This document shows, in pieces, positions 22,597 to 31,250 of a DNA stretch of 39,560 bases. Position numbers and translations under genes: made by a program. The number at the start of each line of letters is the position of its first letter. Within the stretch, counting starts at the first letter, position 1. This DNA comes from a virus. The DNA lies in IMG/VR virus record IMGVR_UViG_3300043595_000047, positions 1 through 39,560 of that record; one strand, written 5' to 3'. The notes under the pieces were generated by a model that was not told the origin of the DNA, did no database searches, and saw only the letters and a program-made list of their open reading frames with translations.

Positions 22597-23081
22597 CGTG
22601 GGTTGATCGCTTCTGGGCGAAGGTCGAGGTCCGCGCCGACAACGAGTGCTGGCCCTGGACGGCTTCACGCTTCCCCGAAGGCTACGGCCGATTCGGGTTC
22701 AGGTGGATTGCGTGGGGAGAGCGTGCACATCGGATTGTCCTAGTCATGACCCTCGGACGACCGATTCGCGAGGGCTACGAGGCCTGTCACCGGTGCAGCA
22801 ACCCGCCGTGCTGCAACCCCGCGCATCTATACGAAGGCACCCACGCCGAGAACATGGCCGACATGATCCGGCTCGGGCGAGGCATCGCCGCTCGGTCGAG
22901 CGTCGGCACGTCGAATCCTAGAGCGCGGCTCACTGAGGATGACGTGCGCGCCATCCGTACCGCCGATCTCAGTCACTACGGGTCTCAGGTAGCGCTGGCT
23001 CGCCGCCTGGGCGTGACTCGCGAGACGATCCGAGAGATCCGGATCGGCAAGCGGTGGGCTCATCTCGGGGGAGGGCAGTAG
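22593..23081 (+). CDS. HNH homing-type endonuclease with C-terminal HTH
   Basis: A 162-residue protein starting at ATG 22593 (overlaps the fusion stop by 4 bases). The nuclease module has CWPWTASRFPEGYGRF (residues 19-34), H46 in RAHRIVL, CHRCSNPPCCNPAHLY (65-80, with C65, C68, C73, C74, H78) and ENMADMIRLGR, typical of HNH_3 homing enzymes. Residues 131-152 (SQVALARRLGVTRETIREIR) form a helix-turn-helix for target recognition. It sits exactly between chaperone and tape measure, a frequent site of invasion in phages. Confidence 0.88.
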   Translation: MTWVDRFWAKVEVRADNECWPWTASRFPEGYGRFGFRWIAWGERAHRIVLVMTLGRPIREGYEACHRCSNPPCCNPAHLYEGTHAENMADMIRLGRGIAARSSVGTSNPRARLTEDDVRAIRTADLSHYGSQVALARRLGVTRETIREIRIGKRWAHLGGGQ

Positions 23082-25504
23082 CCACGGCCGAAAGAGAATT
23101 GGCGATTTTGGTCAAGGCGAAGGACCTCGCCACTCCGATCCTGCGCTCGATTGGGCGCGAGACGAAGAACCTCAACGCCACTGTCGGGCGCGGCCTGAAG
23201 AGCCTCGGCCGCAACATCGAGCGCGGCCTCGTCATCGCAGGCGGTGCGGCCGTGGCGGGGATCGGGTACGCGCTGAAGGCGGCTGGCGACTTCGAGGCGC
23301 AGCTGAACACGATCAACACCGTGGCGATGAAGTCGCCCGAGGCGCTGAAGCAGATCGGCTCGGAGATCCGCGGCATCGCGCGCGACACCGGCACCGTCCT
23401 CGAGGACCTGACCACCGGCTACTACGACCTCGTCAGCGCCGGCATCGATGCCAGCCAGGCGACCGACGTCCTGCGCAACGCCAATACGCTGGCCATCGGC
23501 GGCCTGTCCACGACCGCGGAGTCAGTCGACCTGCTGACCACCGCCCTCAACAGCTACGGCGTGGAAGCCAAGAACCAGGGCGCTGAGTCGCAGCGATTCG
23601 CGGACATCTTCGCCAAGGCCATCGAGCGCGGCAAGGTCACGGCCGCCGAGCTCGCCTCGTCGTTCGCGAACATCGGACCGATCGCCGCCGCCAACGGCAT
23701 CGAGATCGAGGAACTCGCTGCGTCCTACGCCGAGCTCACCGCGCGCGGTGTGCCGGCAGCCGAGGCCTCTACCCAGATGGCATCCGCGCTCGTCGCCCTC
23801 ATGCGGCGCACCGGCGACCTGGAGAAGCTGGAGAAGCAGACCGGCAAGAGCTACCTGGCCATCGCCGGCGAGAAGGGCCTGGTGGCGGCGCTGCAGCAGC
23901 TTCGCGAGGACGGCGAGGCGGCGGGCACCCCGCTCATCGATCTGCTGGGCCGGATCGAGGGTCTGCAGTTCGTCACCAACACCACCGGCGAGGCGTTCGA
24001 CAGCTACAACGAATCGCTGGCCGCGATGACGAACGCCAATGGCACCGCGGCCGATCAGATGAGTGAGCGGCAGCAGGGGCTGAACTTCCAGCTCGCGCGG
24101 CTCAAGGCGCTGGCCCACGACGCCGCGATCACCGTCGGCGATGCGCTGCTGCCGAAGATCGTGCCGAAGATCAAGGAGCTGGTCGAGTGGCTGGCCAGCC
24201 ACCAGGACAAGGTGGCGCAGTTCGCCGACGACGTGGCGGACGGCTTTGACGAGGTCGCATCTGCACTCGGCAAGGTGGACTGGAAGGCGGTCGGCGCCGG
24301 ACTCGGCGTGGCCAAGGACGTGGCGCTCACCCTGCTCAACGCGTTCCTCAAGATGCCGGCCTGGGTACAGACCGCGGTCGTCACCGGATGGGGGCTGAAC
24401 AAGCTCACCGGCGGCATGATCGGCACACTCCTGGGCCAGCTCAGCAGCGGCATCATCAAGGGTGTTCTGGGCATCAACGCCGGCGTCGTGAACGTGCGCG
24501 GAGCCGTCGTCAACGGCGGCGTCGGAGCGCCGGTCGCAGGCGGTAAGGGACTGTTGGGCAAGGCCGGGGGCTTCCTCGTCGGCCTCAGCGGTGCTGCCAT
24601 CGTGGCGGCTATCGCGGACACTTTCGAGGAGCCGTCCGAAGAGCTGGCCTCTCAGATTCACAACAACAGCTTCCTCAAGGACACGCCGCTGTCCGGCCTG
24701 TCGCTGAACGACCTGCAGTGGCCGTTCGGTCCGAAGAACACGCCGACCATCTTGCCGGAGCTCTTCGGCGGCAACGGACTGCTCGGCGGGAACGCGGAGG
24801 GCACTTCGGCCGGCCGCTCGCGGGGCGGCAGCTTCGGGCCGCCGGTCAACCCCGGCGCCGACGCGGCGAGCGCCGATGCCGTCCTGACTCGGGCCTTCGG
24901 CGGCAAGATCGACAAGATTGCGACGAACGAGGTCATTCAGCAGCTGGGTCGCACGACCGAGATGGGCCTCAAGGGCGTCGGCACATCGATCGAGCAGGGC
25001 GTGATGACCGGCATGGATCCGATCGGCGACACCGCCACGCGCATCCTGGCCAGCGCGCTCCACCCCAAAGCGCCGGCGGTGATGGACGAGATCCAAGGCC
25101 ATATCGCGGGCCTCGAGGAGATCCAGAAGACCTACCTCGACCGCGGCGACGTGGCGTTGGCGGCCAAGGTGCAGCGCAACATCGACACGCTCAGCGGACT
25201 GATCGGCACCGTCGACAAGGTGCGCGCGGTGACCGAGATGCAGAAGCAGGAGGCCGCCTCGGCCGACGCCGCGATGCTCAACAGCGCGCGCAACCAGACC
25301 GACCGCCTCGACAGCCTGAAGGTCACGCAGTCCGAGGCGCTGGCCGCGGTCCGCGCAACGAACGCCACGCTGGCCACGAAGAACTTCAGCCCGCTGGTGA
25401 AGGTCAGCCCGACGATCACGACCATCGTCAACATCAGCACCCAGGAGTGGATGCGGACGCAGATCAGCTCGATCCGCGCCGAATCGCCGACCGGGTTCAT
25501 CTAG
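23054..25504 (+). CDS. Tape measure protein
   Basis: Up to 816 residues from GTG 23054. The GTG overlaps the HNH stop by 28 bases and the true start is uncertain, because GGGGGAGG at 23068-23075 would suit a start near 23085 but no ATG/GTG is there. The TIGR01760 tape measure core begins with DFEAQLNTINTV near residue 76 and includes FADIFAKAIERGKVTAAEL. A hydrophobic segment (RGLVIAGGAAVAGIGYAL, about 57-73) lies before it and two more membrane-like stretches follow residue 500. The size implies a tail of roughly 120 nm by the usual rule of 0.15 nm per residue. Confidence 0.9.
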   Translation: MGSSRGRAVATAERELAILVKAKDLATPILRSIGRETKNLNATVGRGLKSLGRNIERGLVIAGGAAVAGIGYALKAAGDFEAQLNTINTVAMKSPEALKQIGSEIRGIARDTGTVLEDLTTGYYDLVSAGIDASQATDVLRNANTLAIGGLSTTAESVDLLTTALNSYGVEAKNQGAESQRFADIFAKAIERGKVTAAELASSFANIGPIAAANGIEIEELAASYAELTARGVPAAEASTQMASALVALMRRTGDLEKLEKQTGKSYLAIAGEKGLVAALQQLREDGEAAGTPLIDLLGRIEGLQFVTNTTGEAFDSYNESLAAMTNANGTAADQMSERQQGLNFQLARLKALAHDAAITVGDALLPKIVPKIKELVEWLASHQDKVAQFADDVADGFDEVASALGKVDWKAVGAGLGVAKDVALTLLNAFLKMPAWVQTAVVTGWGLNKLTGGMIGTLLGQLSSGIIKGVLGINAGVVNVRGAVVNGGVGAPVAGGKGLLGKAGGFLVGLSGAAIVAAIADTFEEPSEELASQIHNNSFLKDTPLSGLSLNDLQWPFGPKNTPTILPELFGGNGLLGGNAEGTSAGRSRGGSFGPPVNPGADAASADAVLTRAFGGKIDKIATNEVIQQLGRTTEMGLKGVGTSIEQGVMTGMDPIGDTATRILASALHPKAPAVMDEIQGHIAGLEEIQKTYLDRGDVALAAKVQRNIDTLSGLIGTVDKVRAVTEMQKQEAASADAAMLNSARNQTDRLDSLKVTQSEALAAVRATNATLATKNFSPLVKVSPTITTIVNISTQEWMRTQISSIRAESPTGFI

Positions 25505-25505
25505 G

Positions 25506-28500
25506 ATGGCGACGAAGGTCACGGTCCGCATCGGGGGCGAGGCCGACTCAACGCTGTGGGACGCGACCAGCCAGGTCCCGCTCTTCGACGACAAGAGCGC
25601 GCCGCTGCTCGACGCCGGTCAGCAGATCAACAACGGCGGTGGCTGCCAGTGGCAGTTCCGGGTCGAGGACCGCTTGGGCGAGATCCCAAAGGCCGACCTG
25701 ACCAAGAAGCTCTCGTCCCACAACGTCGTGACCGTCATCGAGGACGCGCCGGGCTTCGACTGTTGGATCGGCCGCGGTCGCATCGCCGACAAGGGCATCG
25801 GCCGGTGGCTTCAGAAGTTCGGTGACGCGCGCAGCTTCAGGGTCACCGTCGACGACGGCAACGCGGACCTCAAGGGCCTGGCGCTTCTCGAGGCGTGGGA
25901 TCGCCCGGCCGAGTCTGGACGCGCGCGCGTCCTTGCCGCTCTAGCCGCGTTCTGCGACGGCGACCCGCGCCTGACGACGGAGATCGGCACGCACCTGGTC
26001 GCCGCCGGTGGCGAAGTCACGATGCCGGCCAAGAAGTACCCCGCCAGCACAGAGCTCAACGAGATCTTCGCCGACTGCGCCACCGTCGAGGGCAAGATCT
26101 TCGGCGCCGTGATCCATCACAGCGGCGGCTCGCATCTCTGCTTTCTCTACATCGACGAGGCGGATCACACGACCTTCGCCAGCACGCTGTCGATCACCGA
26201 TGACGGTCCAGACTACCTGACCAGCTTCCCGCCCATCTGGGACCAGGGGGATGCGGCGATCGAGTCGGGTGGCGACAACCCGGTCAGCCACATCGTCAGT
26301 CGCTGGGGCGCCGGCGAGGACAACTACGTCGTGGCGGATGGCGAGGCCGCCGACATGATCGAGGGCTACGACTACTGGGCGGTGCCCAACAACGACAGCA
26401 TCAGCGTCACTGTGGCCCAGGCCCAGACGCGCGCCAACGCGATCGCAAACAGTCGCCGCACCGAGCACGTCACCCACCAGGTCAGCATCCAGATCACCGC
26501 CGACATCGTTGACGAGATCGGTGCCGGCATGTCGATCGACATCAAGAGCGCCGCCAGCATGGGTGGCCAGTACCTGGGAACGACGCAGACCCGGCGCATC
26601 GCGCAGTGCAAGTTCGAGCAGGTCAGCCCGAAGGTCGCCGGCGTCGAGGGCTACTACCTGGCGCACCTGCAACTGGACCGACCGCAACGGATCTTGGCCC
26701 AGGGCAAGGGTCTGCCACCCGGCCCGAAGCCACCGGTTGTCGGCGGGACAACGACCTTCTATGACCTCCACTGGCCCGGCTCCGTGGCGGAGACAGTGTC
26801 GATCTATCCCAGCGGCACCGGAGTGTGGCCGACTGGTGGCGATTCGAGCGTCAGCAGCACCAACGGACCCGACGGCAATCCCGGCGTCGTTGACTCCGGC
26901 AGCATCATCGACACCGATGCAAAGAGCCCGCCGCTGCCGGCCGCGCCCGGTGTGACCTATCGCTTCACTGCCTCGGCGTGGACCAACTGCGACGGCGGCA
27001 CAGGCGTTCCGCTGCTCGTCGTCAGGTTCTTGCAGGCCGATTCCAGCGAGATATCGAGGCACACCATCGTTCCCGGTGTCACAGCGGGCGACGAGACATG
27101 GCATACCAACACCGTCGATCTCGTAGCCCCGGCGCTCACGACCTCGATGGAAGTGCGAACGGGCGACTCGCCCACCTGCACGATCCGTTACGACGACGTG
27201 AAGATCGTCAGCGTCGACGCCGGCACCGGCACGCCTTCGCTCGGCGGTCCGGGTGAGGGTGACACCGGCACGCCGGGCAACTACCTGCCGCCCGATGTGG
27301 TGATTGAGCACGGCGACCTGTCTGGCAAGGGCGGGACGATGCACGACGCCTCGCAGGACGAGTTTGACTCGACGGGTCTGACGAACACGGACGCCATCAA
27401 CGTGCAAGAGGCCATCGAAGACCTCGACGCGGCGATCAGTGGCGGTGGCATCGCGGCCACCATCGTGGATGCCAAGGGCGATCTCATCGTCGCCTCGGCC
27501 GCCGATACCGTCGACAACCTCGGGGTCGGCACCAACGACCACGTCCTGACCGCCGCGTCGGGCGAGGCGCTCGGCGTGAAGTGGGCGCAGCCGGACCACG
27601 GCAACCTCGCGGGCCTGTCCGACGACGACCATCCGCAGTACGTCAAGGACTCCGAGTTCGGAGCCAAGGGCCGCATCCTCATCGGCACCGGCTCGGGCAC
27701 CTTCGATGATCTTGTCGCAGGCACCGACGACCAGGTGCTCACCGCCGACTCGGGCGAGACGACCGGCGTGAAGTGGGCCGATGCGCCGAGCGGCGGCGCC
27801 TCGGATCTCGATGACCTGACGGACGTTGACCTAACGACGGATGCGCCAGCCGACGAGGAAGTACTTACCTACGAAGCATCCACGTCGCTGTGGGTGCCGA
27901 AGCCAGCGGCCTCGGGCTTTAGCAACCCGATGACCGACGAGGGCGACATCATCACGGGCGGCACGTCGGGCGCGGCCGGACGGCTGGGCGCGGGCACCGA
28001 AGGCCAGGTGCTCACCGTCGCGTCTGATGGGACGCTGGAATGGACCGCGCCGGCGGATGGCGGCGGCGGTTCGTCGCCATACGATCTCGATGCCGTCTCA
28101 CTGCACGGTACCTATGGCGATGACTTCGGCGGCACGTCGCTCGATGCGAAGTGGACTCGTCGCAACATCGAGGTCGCCGAAATCGCTTTTGAGGCATCCC
28201 ACGCCCTGATCGACATTAGCAGCGGGAGCGCGGATCGCCAGCTCGGCCAGTCGTTCACGAACACCGATGAGGTCGAGATCGTCACGGTTCACAAGAACGT
28301 AGCGATGGCGTCGGACCAGGCAGTTGGTCCGATGTTCCTCGACGCATCCGGCACCGGGATCGTCGTCGCGTATCAAGGCGGTGGCGGTCGGCTGCGATTG
28401 CTCAATCTCGCATCCTTCGTCTACACCTCGCAAGCTGCGGAAGCGCTCGTGGATTCTTCAAACGTGAGCCCTTGGAATAACGGCGCGCGAATCTGGCTCA

Positions 28501-29102
28501 GCTTGATGAAGGTGGGCAGCACATACCACGCGCGCTATTCGCTCGACGGCAAAACGTGGTCGAGGTGGGTGCTCTTTGTGACGAAGACGCTGACACCAAC
28601 GAGTGTGGCGTGGGGTCGCGCCTATCTGAATCCGGTCCAACACCAAGTCGCCCTCGACCGCTTCAATGTTATCGACAACAAGAATGTCGGCAACAACCTT
28701 GTCCGCACCCCGTCGAGCGGCACCGCGACGTACACGGCCAGTGGATCGTATAGCGCTGGCTACGACGCGACGAAGGCAGCCGATGGAACGACCTCCGAAG
28801 GCTGGGCGGCGAACACGAACTCGGGCTCGATCTGGTGGAACGTGGCGTGGTCAGCCGGGCAGACGCTCAACAGGGTCCGCATCTACGATCGGCCGGGTTC
28901 CAACTCGTTCGGAACGGGCTATATCGAGTTCAGCGACGGCTCAACCGTTCCATTCGGCCAGCCTCTTGGAGGATCCAGTCGGCTCCATCCGCTTCGGTTT
29001 GCTACGAAGACCGGCATCACCTCGATGAAGATCTGGAGCACTGGCGGCCGGGGCGGCGGTAATCCTGGTCTAGGTGAGGTGGAGGCATATCTCGCAAGCT
29101 GA
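25506..29102 (+). CDS. Fused tail tip / receptor-binding fibre protein
   Basis: A 1198-residue protein starting at ATG 25506. Residues 1-400 look like a tail-tip/hub region (beta-rich, with ANAIANSRRTEHVTHQVSIQ). About 425-575 is a carbohydrate-binding module of the CBM_4_9 type (TYRFTASAWTNCDGGTG to CTIRYDDVKIVSV). Residues 656-694, 720-758 and 811-848 are three fibre repeats, with a GLSDDDHPQY fibre motif near 707. About 871-1040 looks like a LamG/DUF1349 lectin (DDFGGTSLDAKW), and about 1072-1198 like an F5/8 type C galactose-binding domain. No separate Dit, Tal or fibre gene follows, so one gene seems to do all of this. Confidence 0.78.
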   Translation: MATKVTVRIGGEADSTLWDATSQVPLFDDKSAPLLDAGQQINNGGGCQWQFRVEDRLGEIPKADLTKKLSSHNVVTVIEDAPGFDCWIGRGRIADKGIGRWLQKFGDARSFRVTVDDGNADLKGLALLEAWDRPAESGRARVLAALAAFCDGDPRLTTEIGTHLVAAGGEVTMPAKKYPASTELNEIFADCATVEGKIFGAVIHHSGGSHLCFLYIDEADHTTFASTLSITDDGPDYLTSFPPIWDQGDAAIESGGDNPVSHIVSRWGAGEDNYVVADGEAADMIEGYDYWAVPNNDSISVTVAQAQTRANAIANSRRTEHVTHQVSIQITADIVDEIGAGMSIDIKSAASMGGQYLGTTQTRRIAQCKFEQVSPKVAGVEGYYLAHLQLDRPQRILAQGKGLPPGPKPPVVGGTTTFYDLHWPGSVAETVSIYPSGTGVWPTGGDSSVSSTNGPDGNPGVVDSGSIIDTDAKSPPLPAAPGVTYRFTASAWTNCDGGTGVPLLVVRFLQADSSEISRHTIVPGVTAGDETWHTNTVDLVAPALTTSMEVRTGDSPTCTIRYDDVKIVSVDAGTGTPSLGGPGEGDTGTPGNYLPPDVVIEHGDLSGKGGTMHDASQDEFDSTGLTNTDAINVQEAIEDLDAAISGGGIAATIVDAKGDLIVASAADTVDNLGVGTNDHVLTAASGEALGVKWAQPDHGNLAGLSDDDHPQYVKDSEFGAKGRILIGTGSGTFDDLVAGTDDQVLTADSGETTGVKWADAPSGGASDLDDLTDVDLTTDAPADEEVLTYEASTSLWVPKPAASGFSNPMTDEGDIITGGTSGAAGRLGAGTEGQVLTVASDGTLEWTAPADGGGGSSPYDLDAVSLHGTYGDDFGGTSLDAKWTRRNIEVAEIAFEASHALIDISSGSADRQLGQSFTNTDEVEIVTVHKNVAMASDQAVGPMFLDASGTGIVVAYQGGGGRLRLLNLASFVYTSQAAEALVDSSNVSPWNNGARIWLSLMKVGSTYHARYSLDGKTWSRWVLFVTKTLTPTSVAWGRAYLNPVQHQVALDRFNVIDNKNVGNNLVRTPSSGTATYTASGSYSAGYDATKAADGTTSEGWAANTNSGSIWWNVAWSAGQTLNRVRIYDRPGSNSFGTGYIEFSDGSTVPFGQPLGGSSRLHPLRFATKTGITSMKIWSTGGRGGGNPGLGEVEAYLAS
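27471..28049 (+). repeat. Three tail-fibre repeats in coding sequence
   Basis: Repeat units at 27471-27587, 27663-27779 and 27936-28049 encode GDLIVASAADTVDNLGVGTN, GRILIGTGSGTFDDLVAGTD and GDIITGGTSGAAGRLGAGTE, each followed by a conserved QVLT-(A/V)-SG/SD and (K/E)W stretch. Units of 38-39 residues are typical of trimeric phage fibre shafts. They are also potential sites of recombination and host-range change. Confidence 0.8.
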
Positions 29103-29925
29103 GCAGCACGATCAGCAGGTAGTTCGGCAACAGGTACGGACTCAGCGCCAGCCCCGCCCATGCGACACGGCCGCGCCACGTCAGCCATGCGGCCAGCGGC
29201 ACGCCGACGACCAGCCACGCCAACCCGAGGAAGTGCGACGGCGAGAGGTTGGTCGATGACGCGAGGTCGTGGTTCGCGCCGGGCAGCGCCGCGATCCATT
29301 CCGGCCCGTAGCCGGTCAGGAGCACCGCCACGGCGTGGAAGGCGAACATCAAGGCGAACGGCACGCGGAGGCCCGGCTGGCGCCACAGGAGCCACGCCAC
29401 GGCGGGCAGCACCAGCGGGCGCGGGATGAGCAGCGCGAGGGCGAGGAAGGCGAGGCCGGCCCAGCGGTTGCCGCGCAGCGCATGGAACCCGAGCACCGCG
29501 ACGAAGATCAGCGTGTTGCCTTCCCAGGTGTCCATCCAGAACGGCCACGACAGCGCGACGGCGATGCGGACGGGCCAGCTCGGGATGATGGCCAGCGCGG
29601 CGATGTGCGCCAGGCGCCAGACCCAGATGCCGAGCGTGGCGATCGGCGCGAAGAGCCAGGCGAAGACCGGCGAGTAGGGGTAGATGTAGCCGTTGCCCCA
29701 GTCGTACATCGTGCCGTCGAAGAGGCGCTCCGACGCCATGCGGTAGATCGGGAAGTCCCACGGCCCATGGCGGATCGCCCACGGCAGCCACACCGCGATG
29801 AAGACGACGTTGAGCGCCACGACGACGCCGAGCCCCAGCGCGATGAGCAGCCGCCGGCCCCTTGCCGCATCCGCGGTGGCGGCCGGCCCGATCCGGCGGC
29901 CCTGCTCGGCCACGAGGTTAGCCAT
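29017..29925 (-). CDS. GT87-like polyprenol-dependent mannosyltransferase, possibly truncated
   Basis: Read from ATG 29925 (GTG 29931 is an alternative), about 302 residues with roughly eight membrane helices. The loop after the first helix, WDFPIYRMASERLFDGTMYD followed by YIYPYSPVFAWLFAPIATLG, matches the GT87 signature of Actinobacterial alpha-mannosyltransferases (a D-x-Y-x(12)-LY and YPP/S motif). It is shorter than usual (about 400). The last ~28 codons are antisense to the 3' end of the tail gene, as if truncated. It would use polyprenyl-phosphate mannose at the membrane to modify host polymer. Strong candidate for lysogenic conversion. Confidence 0.72.
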   Translation of the reverse strand: MANLVAEQGRRIGPAATADAARGRRLLIALGLGVVVALNVVFIAVWLPWAIRHGPWDFPIYRMASERLFDGTMYDWGNGYIYPYSPVFAWLFAPIATLGIWVWRLAHIAALAIIPSWPVRIAVALSWPFWMDTWEGNTLIFVAVLGFHALRGNRWAGLAFLALALLIPRPLVLPAVAWLLWRQPGLRVPFALMFAFHAVAVLLTGYGPEWIAALPGANHDLASSTNLSPSHFLGLAWLVVGVPLAAWLTWRGRVAWAGLALSPYLLPNYLLIVLLSLRDMPPPHLDQDYRRPGRQCSRSSSR

Positions 29926-30105
29926 CGGCACTTACCACGGACTTATTCACGCTCCGAATGGTTGCCGGTGCAGCAGTGCGCCGAAATGGCCCGATGGTAC
30001 GGGCGTCGCGTCATCGAACCTGTCAGTGAGCGAGCGCATGCTTACTGCGATACCCCGCGACAGCGGGACGCATGGAGGGAATGTTGGACCTGCCTGACCC
30101 CGCCG

Positions 30106-30660
30106 TCATTGCGCGGATCGTTGACGCCGTGGAGCGTCGGCGCCGCGCTCGTTATCGCTGTCGCTGTGATCCGAAGCGTTGCCGCCGGCGCCTGGAGCTG
30201 CGACACGAAGTGACCGAAGAGGTCCTAGCACTTCTTCGATGCCTGCCCAGAGATCCTCGCGTCGCCGCAGCTCTTCCACCGCCTCGTTCCACTCCTCGTC
30301 GCTGATCTTGTTGCGCCGCTGGAGCAAGAGCAGCATGGCCTCGTTGCGCAGCACTTGGCCCATCAGCATCTGAGCCCAGGGTGGCGGCTCGTCGAGGCGA
30401 CGCACCAAGTCCTGCGCCCAGGCTGGCATCGCGGGCTCGTCGCGGGCCGGACTCGGTGCCTCGTAGAACCTTTCGAGCTGCTCGGCGATCGCCTTGCTCG
30501 GTGGCCGTCTCCCCGACTCGAACTGGCGCAGCGTGGCCGGATTGATCTGCAATCCGAGCCGCTCATGGATGGCATCGGCCAGGGCTTCGGTGTTGCGATA
30601 GCCCTTCGCCTTGCGCTGCTCGATCGCCCAGGTACTGAGTGGCGGCCGCTCTCGATCCAT
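30106..30660 (-). CDS. Immunity repressor-like HTH protein
   Basis: A 184-residue protein started at ATG 30660, though the frame is open to 30756. It has an XRE-type HTH (STWAIEQRKAKGYRNTEALA, INPATLRQFESGRRPPSKAI, about residues 8-55). Following residues 75-140 are helical and acidic (WNEAVEELRRREDLW) and may dimerise. The C-terminal 40 residues are low complexity. It is divergent from a Cro-like gene with an operator region between them, the standard lambda-like switch layout. No peptidase-type LexA motif is visible, so its induction mechanism is unclear. Confidence 0.75.
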   Translation of the reverse strand: MDRERPPLSTWAIEQRKAKGYRNTEALADAIHERLGLQINPATLRQFESGRRPPSKAIAEQLERFYEAPSPARDEPAMPAWAQDLVRRLDEPPPWAQMLMGQVLRNEAMLLLLQRRNKISDEEWNEAVEELRRREDLWAGIEEVLGPLRSLRVAAPGAGGNASDHSDSDNERGADAPRRQRSAQ

Positions 30661-30701
30661 GGTGGCAACGTACCAGCCTGAACGCCCCGCGCAACATTTC
30701 T

Positions 30702-30752
30702 CTACGTAGTACTTGACACCACGTTTCGCTACGTGGCAGACTGCGCTACGTG
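30702..30752. promoter_or_regulatory. Immunity switch promoters and operators
   Basis: The rightward promoter has TTGACA (30713-30718), 18-base spacer, and CAGACT (30737-30742), placing transcription start at or next to GTG 30750, with no ribosome site. CTACGT-containing half sites recur: CTACGTAG (30702-30709, palindromic), CTACGTGG (30729-30736) and CTACGTGA (30746-30753). The inverted repeat CCACGT-N6-ACGTGG (30719-30736) fills the spacer. CGCTACGTG repeats at 30727 and 30744 (17-base step). These are probable repressor/Cro operators. Confidence 0.75.
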
Positions 30753-30950
30753 ACAACCGGACTGGATCTCAAGCTCCATCGCGTCGCCGCCAACATCAAG
30801 GGCTACGAGCTGGCCGAGGCGATGGGCGTGAGCGCATCGCGCGTCAGCGCCATCGAGGGCAGTCGGATCGTTCAGCCGGACACCGCGACCCGCTACCTCA
30901 CCGCTCTCGACACGTTGCGAAACGTGCCGGCATCGCAGGTGGCGTCATGA
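30750..30950 (+). CDS. Cro-like HTH regulator, probably leaderless
   Basis: A 66-residue protein starting at GTG 30750. It is a single XRE-type HTH: AANIKGYELAEAMGVSASRV followed by SAIEGSRIVQPDTATRYLTAL, the second helix containing the recognition residues. The start codon lies within the last operator half site and about 7 bases downstream of the -10, so the mRNA is probably leaderless. It faces the repressor gene and heads the early operon, as Cro does. Confidence 0.8.
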   Translation: MTTGLDLKLHRVAANIKGYELAEAMGVSASRVSAIEGSRIVQPDTATRYLTALDTLRNVPASQVAS

Positions 30951-31246
30951 TCGACGGGCGCGTCGCCGTGTACCGGGCCATCCCCGAGACGGCAGCCCTG
31001 GACCGCGCGAACGACGTGCTGGTCCTGAGCGATGAGAGCCGCAAGCAGCTCGAGCGGGCGTTGAAGGGCCACGACGACTGGGGCCTTTTCCTGGGTGCCG
31101 TCGAGGTCATCGACCAAAAGCTCGTCGAGCTGGGAGACATCGCCTGGCGCTGGGCCCGCGAGGTCCAGGACGCGCCGGTGGTCCACGCCGACCAGCTCGC
31201 GCTGTTCCGGCCCGAGCTCATCCAAGGCGGCCTCGCGGCCGCATAG
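30947..31246 (+). CDS. Hypothetical early protein
   Basis: A 99-residue protein starting at ATG 30947 (ATGA overlap with the Cro-like stop). Residues 20-60 are beta/helix mixed (NDVLVLSDESRKQLERALKG), then helical (IDQKLVELGDIAWRWAREVQ). It is the second gene of the early operon. A hairpin follows it. No family is recognised. Confidence 0.65.
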   Translation: MIDGRVAVYRAIPETAALDRANDVLVLSDESRKQLERALKGHDDWGLFLGAVEVIDQKLVELGDIAWRWAREVQDAPVVHADQLALFRPELIQGGLAAA

Positions 31247-31250
31247 CAAA

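Noticed and set aside
23522-25594. 690-codon open frame on the reverse strand
   Set aside because: Antisense shadow of the tape measure gene. Arg/Ala/Gly-rich composition without domains; long open frames on the wrong strand are usual at this GC content.
25941-27632. 563-codon reverse-strand frame
   Set aside because: Antisense to the tail tip/fibre gene, with no recognisable motif and typical shadow composition.
29926-30105. 180-base gap between the GT87-like gene and the immunity repressor
   Set aside because: No convincing gene, tRNA or promoter. A forward frame here lacks a ribosome site and family resemblance.
30072-30305. 77-residue forward frame with an acceptable N terminus
   Set aside because: It overlaps the repressor 3' end antisense and becomes poly-Arg/Cys. 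The ribosome site GGAGGG is too close to the second ATG. Could be revisited if the repressor ends earlier than 30106.
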